64,000 nt of DNA, taken from the NCBI RefSeq assembly GCF_900108015.1, contig NZ_FNVP01000005.1, positions 124,001-188,000 on the forward strand, read 5' to 3'. The notes beneath the pieces are model-generated. The model did not search any database. It was not told the origin of the DNA and saw only the letters and a list, made by a program, of their open reading frames with translations. This document shows positions 39,061 to 47,738 of the stretch, piece after piece. Within the stretch, counting starts at the first letter, position 1, and every line of letters starts with the position of its first letter. This DNA comes from Flavobacterium urumqiense (lineage in GTDB: Bacteria > Bacteroidota > Bacteroidia > Flavobacteriales > Flavobacteriaceae). Position numbers and translations under genes: made by a program.

Positions 39061-39942
39061 TTATTTGTTCTTTTTTGCTTTAATCATCATTTCCAATTGA
39101 TCCCAAAGTTCTTCAGGAATGGCTTCAAGAATATTGAATTGTCCGGCACCTTTTAGCCATTCACCGCCATCAATAACAACCACTTCGCCATTTACGTATG
39201 CTGAAAAATCAGAAACTAAGTAAGCCGCTAAATTGGCTAATTCCTGATGATCACCTACACGTTTCAAAGGCACTTTTTTTGCCATATCAAATTTTTCGGC
39301 TAAATCGCCGGGTAATAATCTATCCCATGCGCCTTTAGTCGGGAATGGTCCCGGAGCAATCGCATTAGAACGAATTCCATATTTTGCCCACTCTACAGCT
39401 AGACTTCGTGTCATAGCCAAAACACCCGCTTTTGCAGTAGCGCTAGGCACTACATAAGCGGAACCTGTCCAGGCATAAGTCGTTACGATATTTAAAATGG
39501 TAGATGATTTTTGTTTAGTTTCAATCCAATGTTTTCCAAAAGCAAGGGTACAGTTTTTTGTTCCTTTTAAAACAATATCAATTACAGTGTCAAATGCATT
39601 TGCAGATAATCTTTCGGTTGGTGAAATAAAATTCCCTGCTGCATTGTTGAGTAAAATATCTACTTTACCAAATGCTTTCAGTACTTCTTGTAACATGTTT
39701 GCTACTTCGTCATAATGGCGTACATCACATTGAAGAGGTAAACAAGTTCCTCCAGTTTCTGTTTCCAGTTCTGTAGCAGTGTTTTTTAGTTTCTCTAAAT
39801 CTCTGGAGGTAATGGCTACTTGCGCACCTAATTCCAAAAAATATTTAGTCATTGCTTTACCTAAACCGCTACCGCCTCCGGTTACAACAATTACTTTGCC
39901 TTTCAGGGCATCATCACGTAACATTTTATCTGTATAACTCAT
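39061..39942 (-). CDS. SDR oxidoreductase, 2,4-dienoyl-CoA reductase-like
   Basis: 293 residues. The NADP fold starts VIVVTGGGSGLGKAMTKYFLELGAQ (about 18-41) and NNAAGNF marks the NAG site. Where most SDR enzymes have YxxxK, this one reads VVPSATAKAGVLAMTRSLAVEW, with Lys but no Tyr, as in peroxisomal and mitochondrial 2,4-dienoyl-CoA reductases. The tail LLPGDLAEKFDMAKKVPLKRVG and SAYVNGEVVVIDGGEWL also fits that group. It likely acts in unsaturated fatty acid oxidation. The substrate is inferred from family resemblance. Confidence 0.85.
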   Translation of the reverse strand: MSYTDKMLRDDALKGKVIVVTGGGSGLGKAMTKYFLELGAQVAITSRDLEKLKNTATELETETGGTCLPLQCDVRHYDEVANMLQEVLKAFGKVDILLNNAAGNFISPTERLSANAFDTVIDIVLKGTKNCTLAFGKHWIETKQKSSTILNIVTTYAWTGSAYVVPSATAKAGVLAMTRSLAVEWAKYGIRSNAIAPGPFPTKGAWDRLLPGDLAEKFDMAKKVPLKRVGDHQELANLAAYLVSDFSAYVNGEVVVIDGGEWLKGAGQFNILEAIPEELWDQLEMMIKAKKNK

Positions 39943-40017
39943 AGTATTTTATAATTTGAATTGTAAATATAATTAAATAGTATGCACGCATAATAAAAAA
40001 ATAAAAATAATATTTTT

Positions 40018-41148
40018 CTATTGGACAGCGCACAATTTTTTAGCTGCAGCTTCCAGCGTGGCATTGTCTTTGGCAAAACAAAAACGAATTAGTTTAAGAT
40101 CTTTTCCATCAGCATAAAAAGTCGAAATAGGAATAGCGGCAACTCCATGTTCTATTATCAACCATTTGCAAAAATCAACATCATTTTTATCAGAAATGGA
40201 GGCGTAGGATACAACCTGAAAATAAGTTCCTTCACAAGGCATGAGTTCAAATTGACTCTCTTTTAATAATTGTCTAAAGTAGTTCCGTTTTTCCTGATAG
40301 AAGTTTCCGATTTCAGTGACAGAAACCAAGTCCAAATACCCGCTAATGGCAACTTGACAAATACTATTAACACTAAAAACCAAAAATTGATGTACTTTTT
40401 TAATTTCTTTCATCAAATATTCCGGTGCTACTAAATAACCAACTTTCCAACCGGTAACATGAAATGATTTTCCAAATGAAGAAACCACCACGCAACGATT
40501 GAGTAATTTTTCTCGGCTATGTGCGGAAATATGTTTTTGTTCAAAAGTGATATATTCATAAACTTCATCAGAAAGAAGTATAATATCAGGATATTTTTCC
40601 AACAGGGTTTCCAATGATTCAAAATCTGATTCCGTTAAAATTTTCCCCGTTGGATTGTGCGGATTATTGATGATGATCATTTTGGTTTTAGAACTGCATG
40701 ATTTTTCAATCCTATCCCAATTTGGAGTATAATCGTCGTTTAACGCTACCCGAACCGGATTTGCGCTGCACAATAGTACGGGCGCTTCATAGCAATCATA
40801 GCTTGGATCTAAAATAATTACTTCATCATTGGTTTCTACCAAAGCTTGAATTGTGGTAAAAATGGCTTGAGTAGCGCCTGCGGTAATTAATAGTTCTGTT
40901 TCTGGTTGAATAACTCTTTCGTATGAATTTTTTATAAGTACAGCAATTTTTGATAGTAGTGGGGGATAACCCGACATGGGTAAATATTGATGTACATTTT
41001 CTTTGGCAAGTTTGGCTACAATATCCGTTAACCTTTCATCTACCGGAAAGTTTGGAAAGCCTTGAGAAAGATTAATTGCATTATACTCGGTTGCCATTTT
41101 AGACATAATCGTAAATATGCTCGTGCCAATATGTGGAAGTTTGCTCAT
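40018..41148 (-). CDS. PLP-dependent aminotransferase, methionine aminotransferase-like
   Basis: 376 residues from ATG at 41148 (MSKLPHIGTSIFTIMSKMA); four extra codons are possible upstream. It is a class I/II aminotransferase: NLSQGFPNFPVDERL near the start, ITAGATQAIFTTIQ, NNPHNPTGKIL, the Asp-Tyr region LLSDEVYEYITF and the PLP lysine in SSFGKSFHVTGWKVGYL. The pattern is close to the YbdL methionine aminotransferase, which would use 4-methylthio-2-oxobutanoate in methionine salvage. Other substrates remain possible. Confidence 0.88.
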   Translation of the reverse strand: MSKLPHIGTSIFTIMSKMATEYNAINLSQGFPNFPVDERLTDIVAKLAKENVHQYLPMSGYPPLLSKIAVLIKNSYERVIQPETELLITAGATQAIFTTIQALVETNDEVIILDPSYDCYEAPVLLCSANPVRVALNDDYTPNWDRIEKSCSSKTKMIIINNPHNPTGKILTESDFESLETLLEKYPDIILLSDEVYEYITFEQKHISAHSREKLLNRCVVVSSFGKSFHVTGWKVGYLVAPEYLMKEIKKVHQFLVFSVNSICQVAISGYLDLVSVTEIGNFYQEKRNYFRQLLKESQFELMPCEGTYFQVVSYASISDKNDVDFCKWLIIEHGVAAIPISTFYADGKDLKLIRFCFAKDNATLEAAAKKLCAVQ

Positions 41149-41182
41149 AGAAAAGGGCATTTATTATTATTCAGAAATGTAT

Positions 41183-41208
41183 AAAAAAAAAGCCACCCTA
41201 AGGCAGCT
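41183..41208 (-). terminator. terminator-like hairpin downstream of the RsmI-like gene
   Basis: On the minus strand AGCTGCC and GGTGGCT form a 7-bp stem with two G-T pairs and a TTAG loop, followed by eight T. It could end the dnaA - phosphatase - methyltransferase transcript. Confidence 0.55.
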
Positions 41209-41441
41209 TCTAATTAAAGTTTATCGTAATTACTTTATTTTAAGGATCTTTCCCTCTACGCTAACTACTAATTTTACTATTTTGTTTCTAAGATAGCTGA
41301 GTGTTTATTTTAGAATCAAATGTCTTTTTAAATAAATAATATTATAATTTTTTAAATTGTTGTCTATATCTTGGGTAATTTATAAACGACAGAAATTACT
41401 GTAAATGAATTGTTTAGACGATAATTTGTAATATACAAACT

Positions 41442-42164
41442 TTACATTTTGTGTATGATAAAAATTGTCGGGCGTTTATGTAAATCGATGGTTTCTTTTT
41501 TCCAAGCTGCAATTTTCTTAGTCTTTATGTATTCTGTTGGTAAGGTGATATCAGTTGCAATACATAAATGTGTCTCTGGATGGAGTGTTTGCACTAAATC
41601 TTCTAGTAATTTATTGTTGCGATATGGAGTTTCGATGAAAATCTGAGATTGATTTTTTTCGAAAGATACCTTCTCTAAGGTTTTAAAACTGGCTTTCTTT
41701 TCATCTTTTTCAATAGGTAAATAGCCATGAAACGTAAAACTTTGACCGTTCATTCCTGATGCCATCATCGCTAAAAGTATAGAAGAAGGACCTACCAAAG
41801 GAATAACCTGGATTCCTTTTTCGTGAGCCAGTTTAACAATCACAGCACCTGGATCAGCCACGCCAGGACAGCCCGCTTCACTCATTAATCCAACATTTTT
41901 GCCTTCTAATAACGGTTTGATAAAATCTAAATGCTCTTTGGTTTCAGTATGTTTGTTTAAAACAAAAAGGATGAGTTCAGATTGTTTCTTTTCAGGACTG
42001 ACTTCTTTGATTGATTTTCGTGCGGTTTTTTCATTCTCAACAATGTAGTAATCAATAAAATCAATGCTTCTTTTTATGGTCTGTGGCAAAACATCCATAG
42101 GATCACAATCTCCCATAGTGGTAGGGATTAAATATAGTTTTCCTAAAGGAGTAGTTGATTTCAT
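41442..42164 (-). CDS. Tetrapyrrole-methylase-fold methyltransferase, RsmI-like
   Basis: 240 residues. The fold is that of the tetrapyrrole methylases, as in RsmI: start GKLYLIPTTMGD, then GLMSEAGCPGVADPGAVIVKLAH near 115-137, and PLVGPSSILLAMMASGMNGQ. RsmI methylates C1402 of 16S rRNA. This version is shorter than standard RsmI and has IETPYRNNKLLEDL, so it may be the shorter Bacteroidota relative, and I do not use the symbol. It is downstream of the phosphatase and dnaA. Confidence 0.85.
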   Translation of the reverse strand: MKSTTPLGKLYLIPTTMGDCDPMDVLPQTIKRSIDFIDYYIVENEKTARKSIKEVSPEKKQSELILFVLNKHTETKEHLDFIKPLLEGKNVGLMSEAGCPGVADPGAVIVKLAHEKGIQVIPLVGPSSILLAMMASGMNGQSFTFHGYLPIEKDEKKASFKTLEKVSFEKNQSQIFIETPYRNNKLLEDLVQTLHPETHLCIATDITLPTEYIKTKKIAAWKKETIDLHKRPTIFIIHKM

Positions 42165-42222
42165 GGGTGTAATTTAATATTTCTAAAGCTGACTGTACGA
42201 GTTACTTTTTAAACTGAATTGG

Positions 42223-42690
42223 TTAATGATGTTTGGCTATTAATTGCTTGGCAATAACATCGCACGCATCATCTAACATGTTGTAAATAATTTCAAAACC
42301 GTTTGGTAAACCAAAGTAAGGATCGGGGACATCGACATTTTCGTCAGGAAATAAAGCATTCAATACAAGATGGACTTTTTCTTTTTGTTGTTTGTTTTCT
42401 GCAAGTTGCAGTACATCATCGTAATTGGCATTATCCATTACAAATATATAGTCGAAAGAATTAAAATCACTAATACTGAATTGTCTTCCTTTTTGTGTTG
42501 AAATATCCAGATTGTATTTTTTTGCAACAGCAATGGAACGATCATCAGGGGAACGACCAATGTGCCATGAACCTGTTCCTGCTGAATCTACTTTGAATTT
42601 ATTTTTTGGAAGTTTCGAAGCCAATATTCCTTCAGCCAAGGGTGACCGACAAATATTTCCTAAACAAACCATTAAGATTTTTATGGGCAT
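42223..42690 (-). CDS. Low-molecular-weight protein tyrosine phosphatase
   Basis: 155 residues. The phosphate loop CLGNICRS (CxxxxxR-S) is at about 9-16, just after the start MPIKILMV, and the general-acid Asp is in DVPDPYFG near 120. The length matches the family. It removes phosphate from phosphotyrosine, often in polysaccharide control. It is 7 bases downstream of dnaA, a neighbour pair often seen in flavobacteria. Confidence 0.93.
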   Translation of the reverse strand: MPIKILMVCLGNICRSPLAEGILASKLPKNKFKVDSAGTGSWHIGRSPDDRSIAVAKKYNLDISTQKGRQFSISDFNSFDYIFVMDNANYDDVLQLAENKQQKEKVHLVLNALFPDENVDVPDPYFGLPNGFEIIYNMLDDACDVIAKQLIAKHH

Positions 42691-42697
42691 ACTGCTT

Positions 42698-44125
42698 TTA
42701 TAGCGTTAATTTTTTATTGATGTCATCCACAAATTTTTTGAACTGTTTGTCGGTAGCCATCAAATTATCGACAGTTTTACAAGCATGTAATACAGTGGCA
42801 TGATCGCGATCACCAATTTGTGAACCAATATTAGCCAAAGATGCTTTTGTGAATTTTTTAGCAAAAAACATAGCCAACTGTCTGGCTTGTACCACATGTC
42901 TTTTTCTGGTTTTGGATTGTAGTGTTTCTAAATCTAATTGAAAATAATCAGAAACAATTTTTTGAATATAATCAATCGAAATTTCTCGTTTTACATTCTT
43001 GACAAATTTCTCAACGACACTTTTTGCAAGTTCCAACGTAACTTCTTTTTTATTGAATGATGATTGTGCAATCAAAGAAATAATGGCTCCTTCCAGTTCC
43101 CGCACATTCGATTTAATATTGCGAGCAACGTATTCAATGATTTCTTCAGGAATTTCTACACCATCTCTGTATAGTATATTTTTCAGGATAGAGATTCTGG
43201 TTTCATAATCTGGTTGGTGCAATTCAGCAGACAATCCCCATTTGAAACGAGATAATAAACGTTGTTCAATATCTTGCATATCCACAGGCGCTTTGTCCGA
43301 AGTCAAAATTACCTGTTTACCATTTTGATGCAAATAGTTGAAGATATGAAAAAATACATCTTGAGTTCCAGACTTTCCAGAAAGGAATTGAACATCATCA
43401 ATGATTAAAACATCAATTAATTGATAGAAATGAATAAAATCATTTCGGTTGTTTTTCTTTACTGAGTCAATGTATTGTTGGGTGAAAATTTCAGCCGAGA
43501 TATATAGAACCGTTTTTTCAGGATATTTATCTTTTATTTCGACACCAATTGCATGCGCTAAATGCGTTTTTCCCAGACCTACACCACCAAAAATCAACAA
43601 TGGATTGAAGGAGGTTCCGCCTGGTTTATTGGCAACAGCCATTCCAGCAGATCTGGCTAATCGGTTAGAGTCTCCTTCGAGGAAATTGTCAAAACTATAG
43701 TTCGCATTCAATTGTGATTCAATTTTCAAATTGCGAATTCCTGGAATTACAAATGGGTTTTTTAATTCTGGGTTTAAATTCTTGAACGGAGCATCAACTT
43801 CTTGAGGCTTCATAGGAACTCTGTTGGCACTTGGCAATTGTTCCGTAAACGGTTGTTTGTTGCCATAAGTGTTTTCCATTCTGATTTTATAAAGTAACTT
43901 TGCGTTTTTTCCAAGTTCTTTAGTAAGCGCCACTTTTAATAATTTCACATAGTGTTCTTCTAACCATTCGTAGAAAAATTTACTTGGAACTTGAATATAT
44001 AATGCGTTATCGGTAAGTTCAACTGATTTGATTGGTTCGAACCAAGTTTTGTAGGCTTGATCCTGAATGTTGTCTTTTATAAAAGACAAACAGTTTTCCC
44101 ATACTGATTGAGCAGTTTTGTTCAT
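42698..44125 (-). CDS. dnaA: Chromosomal replication initiator DnaA
   Basis: 475 residues. Domain I is about 1-85 (VWENCLSFIKDNIQDQAYKT). Domain III is an AAA+ ATPase with Walker A GGVGLGKTHLAHA (about 179-191), Walker B VLIIDDVQFLSGK and sensor region QVILTSDKAP. Domain IV has the DnaA-box signature GDRDHATVLHACKTV near the C-terminus. It melts the origin and loads the helicase. Most genes to its left run leftward and most to the right run rightward, consistent with a position near the origin. Confidence 0.97.
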   Translation of the reverse strand: MNKTAQSVWENCLSFIKDNIQDQAYKTWFEPIKSVELTDNALYIQVPSKFFYEWLEEHYVKLLKVALTKELGKNAKLLYKIRMENTYGNKQPFTEQLPSANRVPMKPQEVDAPFKNLNPELKNPFVIPGIRNLKIESQLNANYSFDNFLEGDSNRLARSAGMAVANKPGGTSFNPLLIFGGVGLGKTHLAHAIGVEIKDKYPEKTVLYISAEIFTQQYIDSVKKNNRNDFIHFYQLIDVLIIDDVQFLSGKSGTQDVFFHIFNYLHQNGKQVILTSDKAPVDMQDIEQRLLSRFKWGLSAELHQPDYETRISILKNILYRDGVEIPEEIIEYVARNIKSNVRELEGAIISLIAQSSFNKKEVTLELAKSVVEKFVKNVKREISIDYIQKIVSDYFQLDLETLQSKTRKRHVVQARQLAMFFAKKFTKASLANIGSQIGDRDHATVLHACKTVDNLMATDKQFKKFVDDINKKLTL

Positions 44126-44310
44126 ATGTTCGGTTAAGTTATTTTTATTTGGGTATTTATTATCCTACAAAAAAAAGAGTGTCTTTCTATAATTTTTCAG
44201 GGTAACAAATATGTGAACAATTTTCTGTAAAAAAAAATATAATAGGTAATTATTTTATAAATTAATGTTGTAAGGAGCTTTTTAAATTTTAAATTTTTAA
44301 TAAATAATTA
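44126..44310. promoter_or_regulatory. dnaA upstream intergenic region, candidate part of oriC
   Basis: 185 bases of AT-rich DNA between divergent dnaA and the thioesterase gene. It holds one DnaA-box-like string TGTGAACAA (44212-44220; one mismatch to TGTGNAWAA). TTATCCTACA at 44160-44169 resembles a box with one extra base. No cluster of perfect TTATCCACA boxes was seen, so the origin call rests mostly on position. Confidence 0.35.
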
Positions 44311-44715
44311 ATGAAAGATCATCAAATTCAAGTTAGAGTTCGCTACTCTGAAACGGACCAAATGGGAGTAGTTTATCACGGAAATTATATTCCTTATTTT
44401 GAGATAGGAAGGGTTGAATGGCTTAGAAACAAAGGGGTTTCTTATAAAATTATGGAAGAAAGCGGGATTGCTTTACCGATCGTTTCTATGAATATAAATT
44501 ATAAAAAATCAGCTAGATATGACGAGCTGCTCACGGTGCATACAGTTTTCAAAAGTCAGACTTCTGTCAAGATAGAATTTGATTGCTCTATTTATAATGA
44601 AGCCGAAGAGTTATTAACAACTGCCCAATTTATTTTAGTTTTTGTGTCCTTAAAAACGGGTCGTCCAATTGCTCCTCCAGATTATATTTTGGAATTGTTA
44701 AAAACTATCGATTAA
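44311..44715 (+). CDS. YbgC-type acyl-CoA thioesterase (4HBT hot-dog fold)
   Basis: 134 residues. The hot-dog fold signature is VRYSETDQMGVVYHGNYIPYFEIGRVEWLR (about 10-39), where Asp in DQMG is the usual catalytic residue. Then come SMNINYKKSARYDELLTVHT and the final strand with FVSLKTGRPIAPP. It hydrolyses short or medium acyl-CoA; YbgC proteins link to the Tol-Pal envelope system in some bacteria. It is divergent from dnaA. Confidence 0.92.
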   Translation: MKDHQIQVRVRYSETDQMGVVYHGNYIPYFEIGRVEWLRNKGVSYKIMEESGIALPIVSMNINYKKSARYDELLTVHTVFKSQTSVKIEFDCSIYNEAEELLTTAQFILVFVSLKTGRPIAPPDYILELLKTID

Positions 44716-44744
44716 GTGCTAAAAAAATCTGTTTAAACTCTAAT

Positions 44745-45374
44745 TCAGCATTTTTTTATGTTGATTTCAAAAATAGAATTAAAAATGTCGAAAATTATTT
44801 CGGCATTTTTTTTTCGAGTTTTTATCTCTATTTTCCCAATTGGAAGTCCTGAATTTTCATTTATTTCCATTTCCTGAGTTACAATTGCCAGTTTCTTTTC
44901 CTTTATTACTCGCATCACTTTATTCATGTTTATGTAATCAAATGAAATTATAAAATGAATATCAATTGTTTTTTCGACTATTTTACAAGTTTGCAGAATC
45001 ATTTGGGCAGTAGTTTTATAAGCAGAGATCAATCCTCCGACGCCTAATTTAACGCCTCCAAAAATGCGCACCACTACAATCAGGATATTGGTAACAGAAA
45101 ATGACTGAATTTGGCCATAAATTGGCATCCCTGCGCTATTGCTTGGTTCTCCATCATCATTTGCTCTATAACTTATCGTATCAGCACCTATTTGATAGGC
45201 ATAGCAATAATGCCCCGCGGTAGGGTGTTCTTTTCGTAAAATGTCTATAATGGGTTTTACTTGATCTTCGGACTGAATTGGGAAAGCATAACCAAAGAAT
45301 TTGCTGTTTTTTTCTTTGAATAATACTGCTGAAGGCGAAAATTCAATGGTGTTGTACGTATCTTTAAATTCCAA
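44745..45374 (-). CDS. YigZ/IMPACT-family protein
   Basis: 209 residues. The UPF0029 N-terminal domain (about 20-130) shows KEKNSKFFGYAFPIQSEDQ, the HPTAGHYCYAYQIG motif and RANDDGEPSNSAGMPI, then VRIFGGVKLGVGGLISAYK. A small DUF1949-like C-terminal domain with FIISFDYINMNKVMRVIK follows. Human IMPACT and YigZ proteins influence translation control, but the bacterial biochemical role is not settled. It heads a minus-strand neighbourhood with a HAD gene and ribD. Confidence 0.9.
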   Translation of the reverse strand: MEFKDTYNTIEFSPSAVLFKEKNSKFFGYAFPIQSEDQVKPIIDILRKEHPTAGHYCYAYQIGADTISYRANDDGEPSNSAGMPIYGQIQSFSVTNILIVVVRIFGGVKLGVGGLISAYKTTAQMILQTCKIVEKTIDIHFIISFDYINMNKVMRVIKEKKLAIVTQEMEINENSGLPIGKIEIKTRKKNAEIIFDIFNSIFEINIKKC

Positions 45375-45388
45375 AAGGGTATTGTTTT

Positions 45389-45991
45389 CTAAATTATTTT
45401 TTTTTCAAATAAATTAACTATATCTTCTTTTCCAACTTTTAGATGCCAAACTTGTAATCCTAACTTGTGTGCAGCATCTGTATTTTCTTTTTTATCATCG
45501 ATAAATAATGTCCGTTTTGGAGATAATTCATGGTTGTTTATAATGTAATTGAAAATTTCAGGACTGGGCTTCCTGATTCCAACTTCAAAAGAAAAATATA
45601 CTTTTTCAAAACATTGGTAAAAATCACTGTAAAACGAAATACCGGATTTCTGTTCAAAAGTTTCTATATGAATTGGATCAGTGTTGCTCAATAAAAATAA
45701 TCGATATTTTTTGGAGAGCATTTGAAGAAATTCTAATCGATAGAGAGGGAAATCTAGAAGAATGGCATTCCACGCAACTAATATTTCTTTAATACTTGCA
45801 TTTGAAATGTGTTTTTGAATACCAAAAAGGAAGTTCTCTCGCGAGATTTCACCCAATTCAAACTGAGTGTTTAAGTGATCTAAATCATCATTCCACTCTG
45901 TTAAACCTAGTTTTTTCAGGCCATCCATGGTGGCTTGTTTATCTAAATTGATAAATATATCTCCAAAATCAAAAATAATAGTATTAATCAT
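45389..45991 (-). CDS. HAD-family phosphatase (YihX-like)
   Basis: 200 residues. Motif I is IIFDFGDIFINLD near 5-17, with the nucleophile Asp followed by Phe-Gly as in the YihX group. The cap helices follow, motif II is LFLLSNTDPIHI and motif III has IRKPSPEIFNYII, ending with FIDDKKENTDAAHKLG (the DD pair that binds Mg). It likely removes phosphate from a small sugar or nucleotide. It overlaps ribD by 8 bases, so the two are cotranscribed, which could link it to the riboflavin-pathway phosphatase step; that is only a suggestion. Confidence 0.87.
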   Translation of the reverse strand: MINTIIFDFGDIFINLDKQATMDGLKKLGLTEWNDDLDHLNTQFELGEISRENFLFGIQKHISNASIKEILVAWNAILLDFPLYRLEFLQMLSKKYRLFLLSNTDPIHIETFEQKSGISFYSDFYQCFEKVYFSFEVGIRKPSPEIFNYIINNHELSPKRTLFIDDKKENTDAAHKLGLQVWHLKVGKEDIVNLFEKKII

Positions 45992-47027
45992 TGTTTCTAG
46001 ATAGTATTAATTCATCATCACCAATTGAAAGTTTTTCGAATGGTTTCGTAATCAATATCGGTGCTTTAATTCCTTCGCTAATTTGGATATTTCCAATAAA
46101 AATACGTGCTTCGTCCCAAAGGATTGAATCAATAAAGGTCTGTAAAGTTTGTCTGCCACCTTCAATAATTACGGATTGGATTTGATGTTTGTATAGTTTT
46201 TCGGCTATTTGTATTGCTATATTTTGTTTGAAATCAATTACTTCAAAGATAATATTTTCTTTTTCAACTGTAGGCTTTAATCTTGAAAATACAATTGTTT
46301 TGATGTGATTGTCAAATATTTGACTATCGTTTGAAATGCGATTGTTTTGGTCCAAAACCACCCGAATAGGATTGTTTCCGGTCCAATCTCTCACATCTAA
46401 TTTTGGATTATCATCAATAACGGTTTGGGTTCCTACAAGAATGGCTTGTTCTTCACTTCTCCATTTATGTACCAATTGTCTCGAATAACGGTTGGTAATC
46501 CAAACTGGTTTTTTTTTTAATTTTTCTAAAGGAGCGATAAACCCATCTTTACTTTCAGCCCATTTCAAAATTATGTAGGGTCTTTTCTTTTCATGAAAAG
46601 TAAAAAATCGTTTATTCAGTTCATTGCATTCGGTTTCAAGAATACCAACGGTAACTTGTATTCCGGCTTCGATTAATTTTTTGATGCCATTTCCAGCCAC
46701 TTTCTCATTAGGGTCAACTGTTCCAATAACTACATTAGGGATTTCATTTTTTATAATTAAATCACAACAAGGAGGTGTTTTTCCAAAATGACTGCACGGT
46801 TCTAAACTCACGTAAATAGTCGATTTTTTCAAGAGCGATTTGTCTTTTACGGAATTTATCGCGTTTACTTCGGCATGTGGTTCGCCTGACTTTTTATGCC
46901 AACCTTCGCCAATGATTTTATTTTCACAAACAATTACGCTTCCAACCATAGGATTGGGATAGGTTGTTCCCAAGCCATTTTTGGCCAATTCGATACAACG
47001 TTTTATATATTTTTCCTGTATACTCAC
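45984..47027 (-). CDS. ribD: Bifunctional riboflavin deaminase-reductase RibD
   Basis: 347 residues. It does two steps of riboflavin synthesis. The N-terminal deaminase (about 1-145) has the zinc site HAEVNAI and PCSHFGKTPPC, and starts KYIKRCIELAKNGLGTTYPNPMVG. The C-terminal reductase has KWAESKDGFIAPLEKLKKKPVWITN then RSEEQAILVGTQTVIDDNPKLDVR and the GGRQTLQTFI turn. The HAD phosphatase gene overlaps its end. Confidence 0.95.
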   Translation of the reverse strand: MSIQEKYIKRCIELAKNGLGTTYPNPMVGSVIVCENKIIGEGWHKKSGEPHAEVNAINSVKDKSLLKKSTIYVSLEPCSHFGKTPPCCDLIIKNEIPNVVIGTVDPNEKVAGNGIKKLIEAGIQVTVGILETECNELNKRFFTFHEKKRPYIILKWAESKDGFIAPLEKLKKKPVWITNRYSRQLVHKWRSEEQAILVGTQTVIDDNPKLDVRDWTGNNPIRVVLDQNNRISNDSQIFDNHIKTIVFSRLKPTVEKENIIFEVIDFKQNIAIQIAEKLYKHQIQSVIIEGGRQTLQTFIDSILWDEARIFIGNIQISEGIKAPILITKPFEKLSIGDDELILSRNND

Positions 47028-47111
47028 TATGCAAAAGTAGTTGTTTTTGAGTTTAGCCCCGAAACTTCCCGATTTGTTTTAAAACTTTCGAAAATTACAA
47101 TAAACAATTTC

Positions 47112-47119
47112 TACTTTTG
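47112..47119 (+). promoter_or_regulatory. likely -7 promoter element of the GNAT gene
   Basis: TACTTTTG matches TAnnTTTG and is 25 bases before the ATG at 47145. Confidence 0.45.
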
Positions 47120-47144
47120 TGAGTAAAATTAGACCTGTTAAAAA

Positions 47145-47633
47145 ATGGAAAATTACCGTATTAGAAAAATAAAAAAAGAGGACAATAGTGCAGTTGCAGC
47201 ATTGATTAGAGCTGTTTTTGACGAATTGAATATTCCTAAAGTGGGAACGGCTTATGAAGATCCTTATTTGGATTTAATGTTTGAGGAATACAACAAGCCA
47301 AAATCGGTTTATTACGTCGTTGAAAAAGAAGGCAGAATTATAGGCTCCGCTGGTGTGGCTCAACTTGAAAATGAAGCTGAAACTATTTGTGAATTGCAAA
47401 AAATGTATTTTTTGCCAGAAACACGCGGTTTGGGAATAGGAAGCCAAATGATGGCTAAATGTTTGCAAAGCGCAAAGGATTTTGGTTTCGAAAAATGTTA
47501 TTTGGAAACGATGCCTTTCATGCTCGATGCACAGAAACTCTATAAAAAAACTGGCTTTGAATATATTTGTTCGCCTATGGGCAGCACGGGTCATACCTCA
47601 TGTCCGGTTTGGATGTTGAAGATTTTAGATTAG
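47145..47633 (+). CDS. GNAT-family N-acetyltransferase
   Basis: 162 residues. The start YRIRKIKKEDNSAVAALIRAVF is the first GNAT helix. The acetyl-CoA-binding motif A is KMYFLPETRGLGIGSQMMAKCL (about 86-107), with Arg-Gly-Leu-Gly-Ile-Gly being the pyrophosphate loop. Then FEKCYLETMPFMLDAQKLYKK and GFEYICSPMG close the fold. The acceptor is unknown. It is a monocistronic gene with its own promoter motif, upstream of prmC. Confidence 0.9.
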   Translation: MENYRIRKIKKEDNSAVAALIRAVFDELNIPKVGTAYEDPYLDLMFEEYNKPKSVYYVVEKEGRIIGSAGVAQLENEAETICELQKMYFLPETRGLGIGSQMMAKCLQSAKDFGFEKCYLETMPFMLDAQKLYKKTGFEYICSPMGSTGHTSCPVWMLKILD

Positions 47634-47738
47634 TGAACGATGATTAGCGATTGTTGATCGTCTGCCATGTGAAATCAGCAATCTAAAATATTATTGATTG
47701 AAAATAATTTCTACGATTTTGGCAATTAAAATAAAAAC

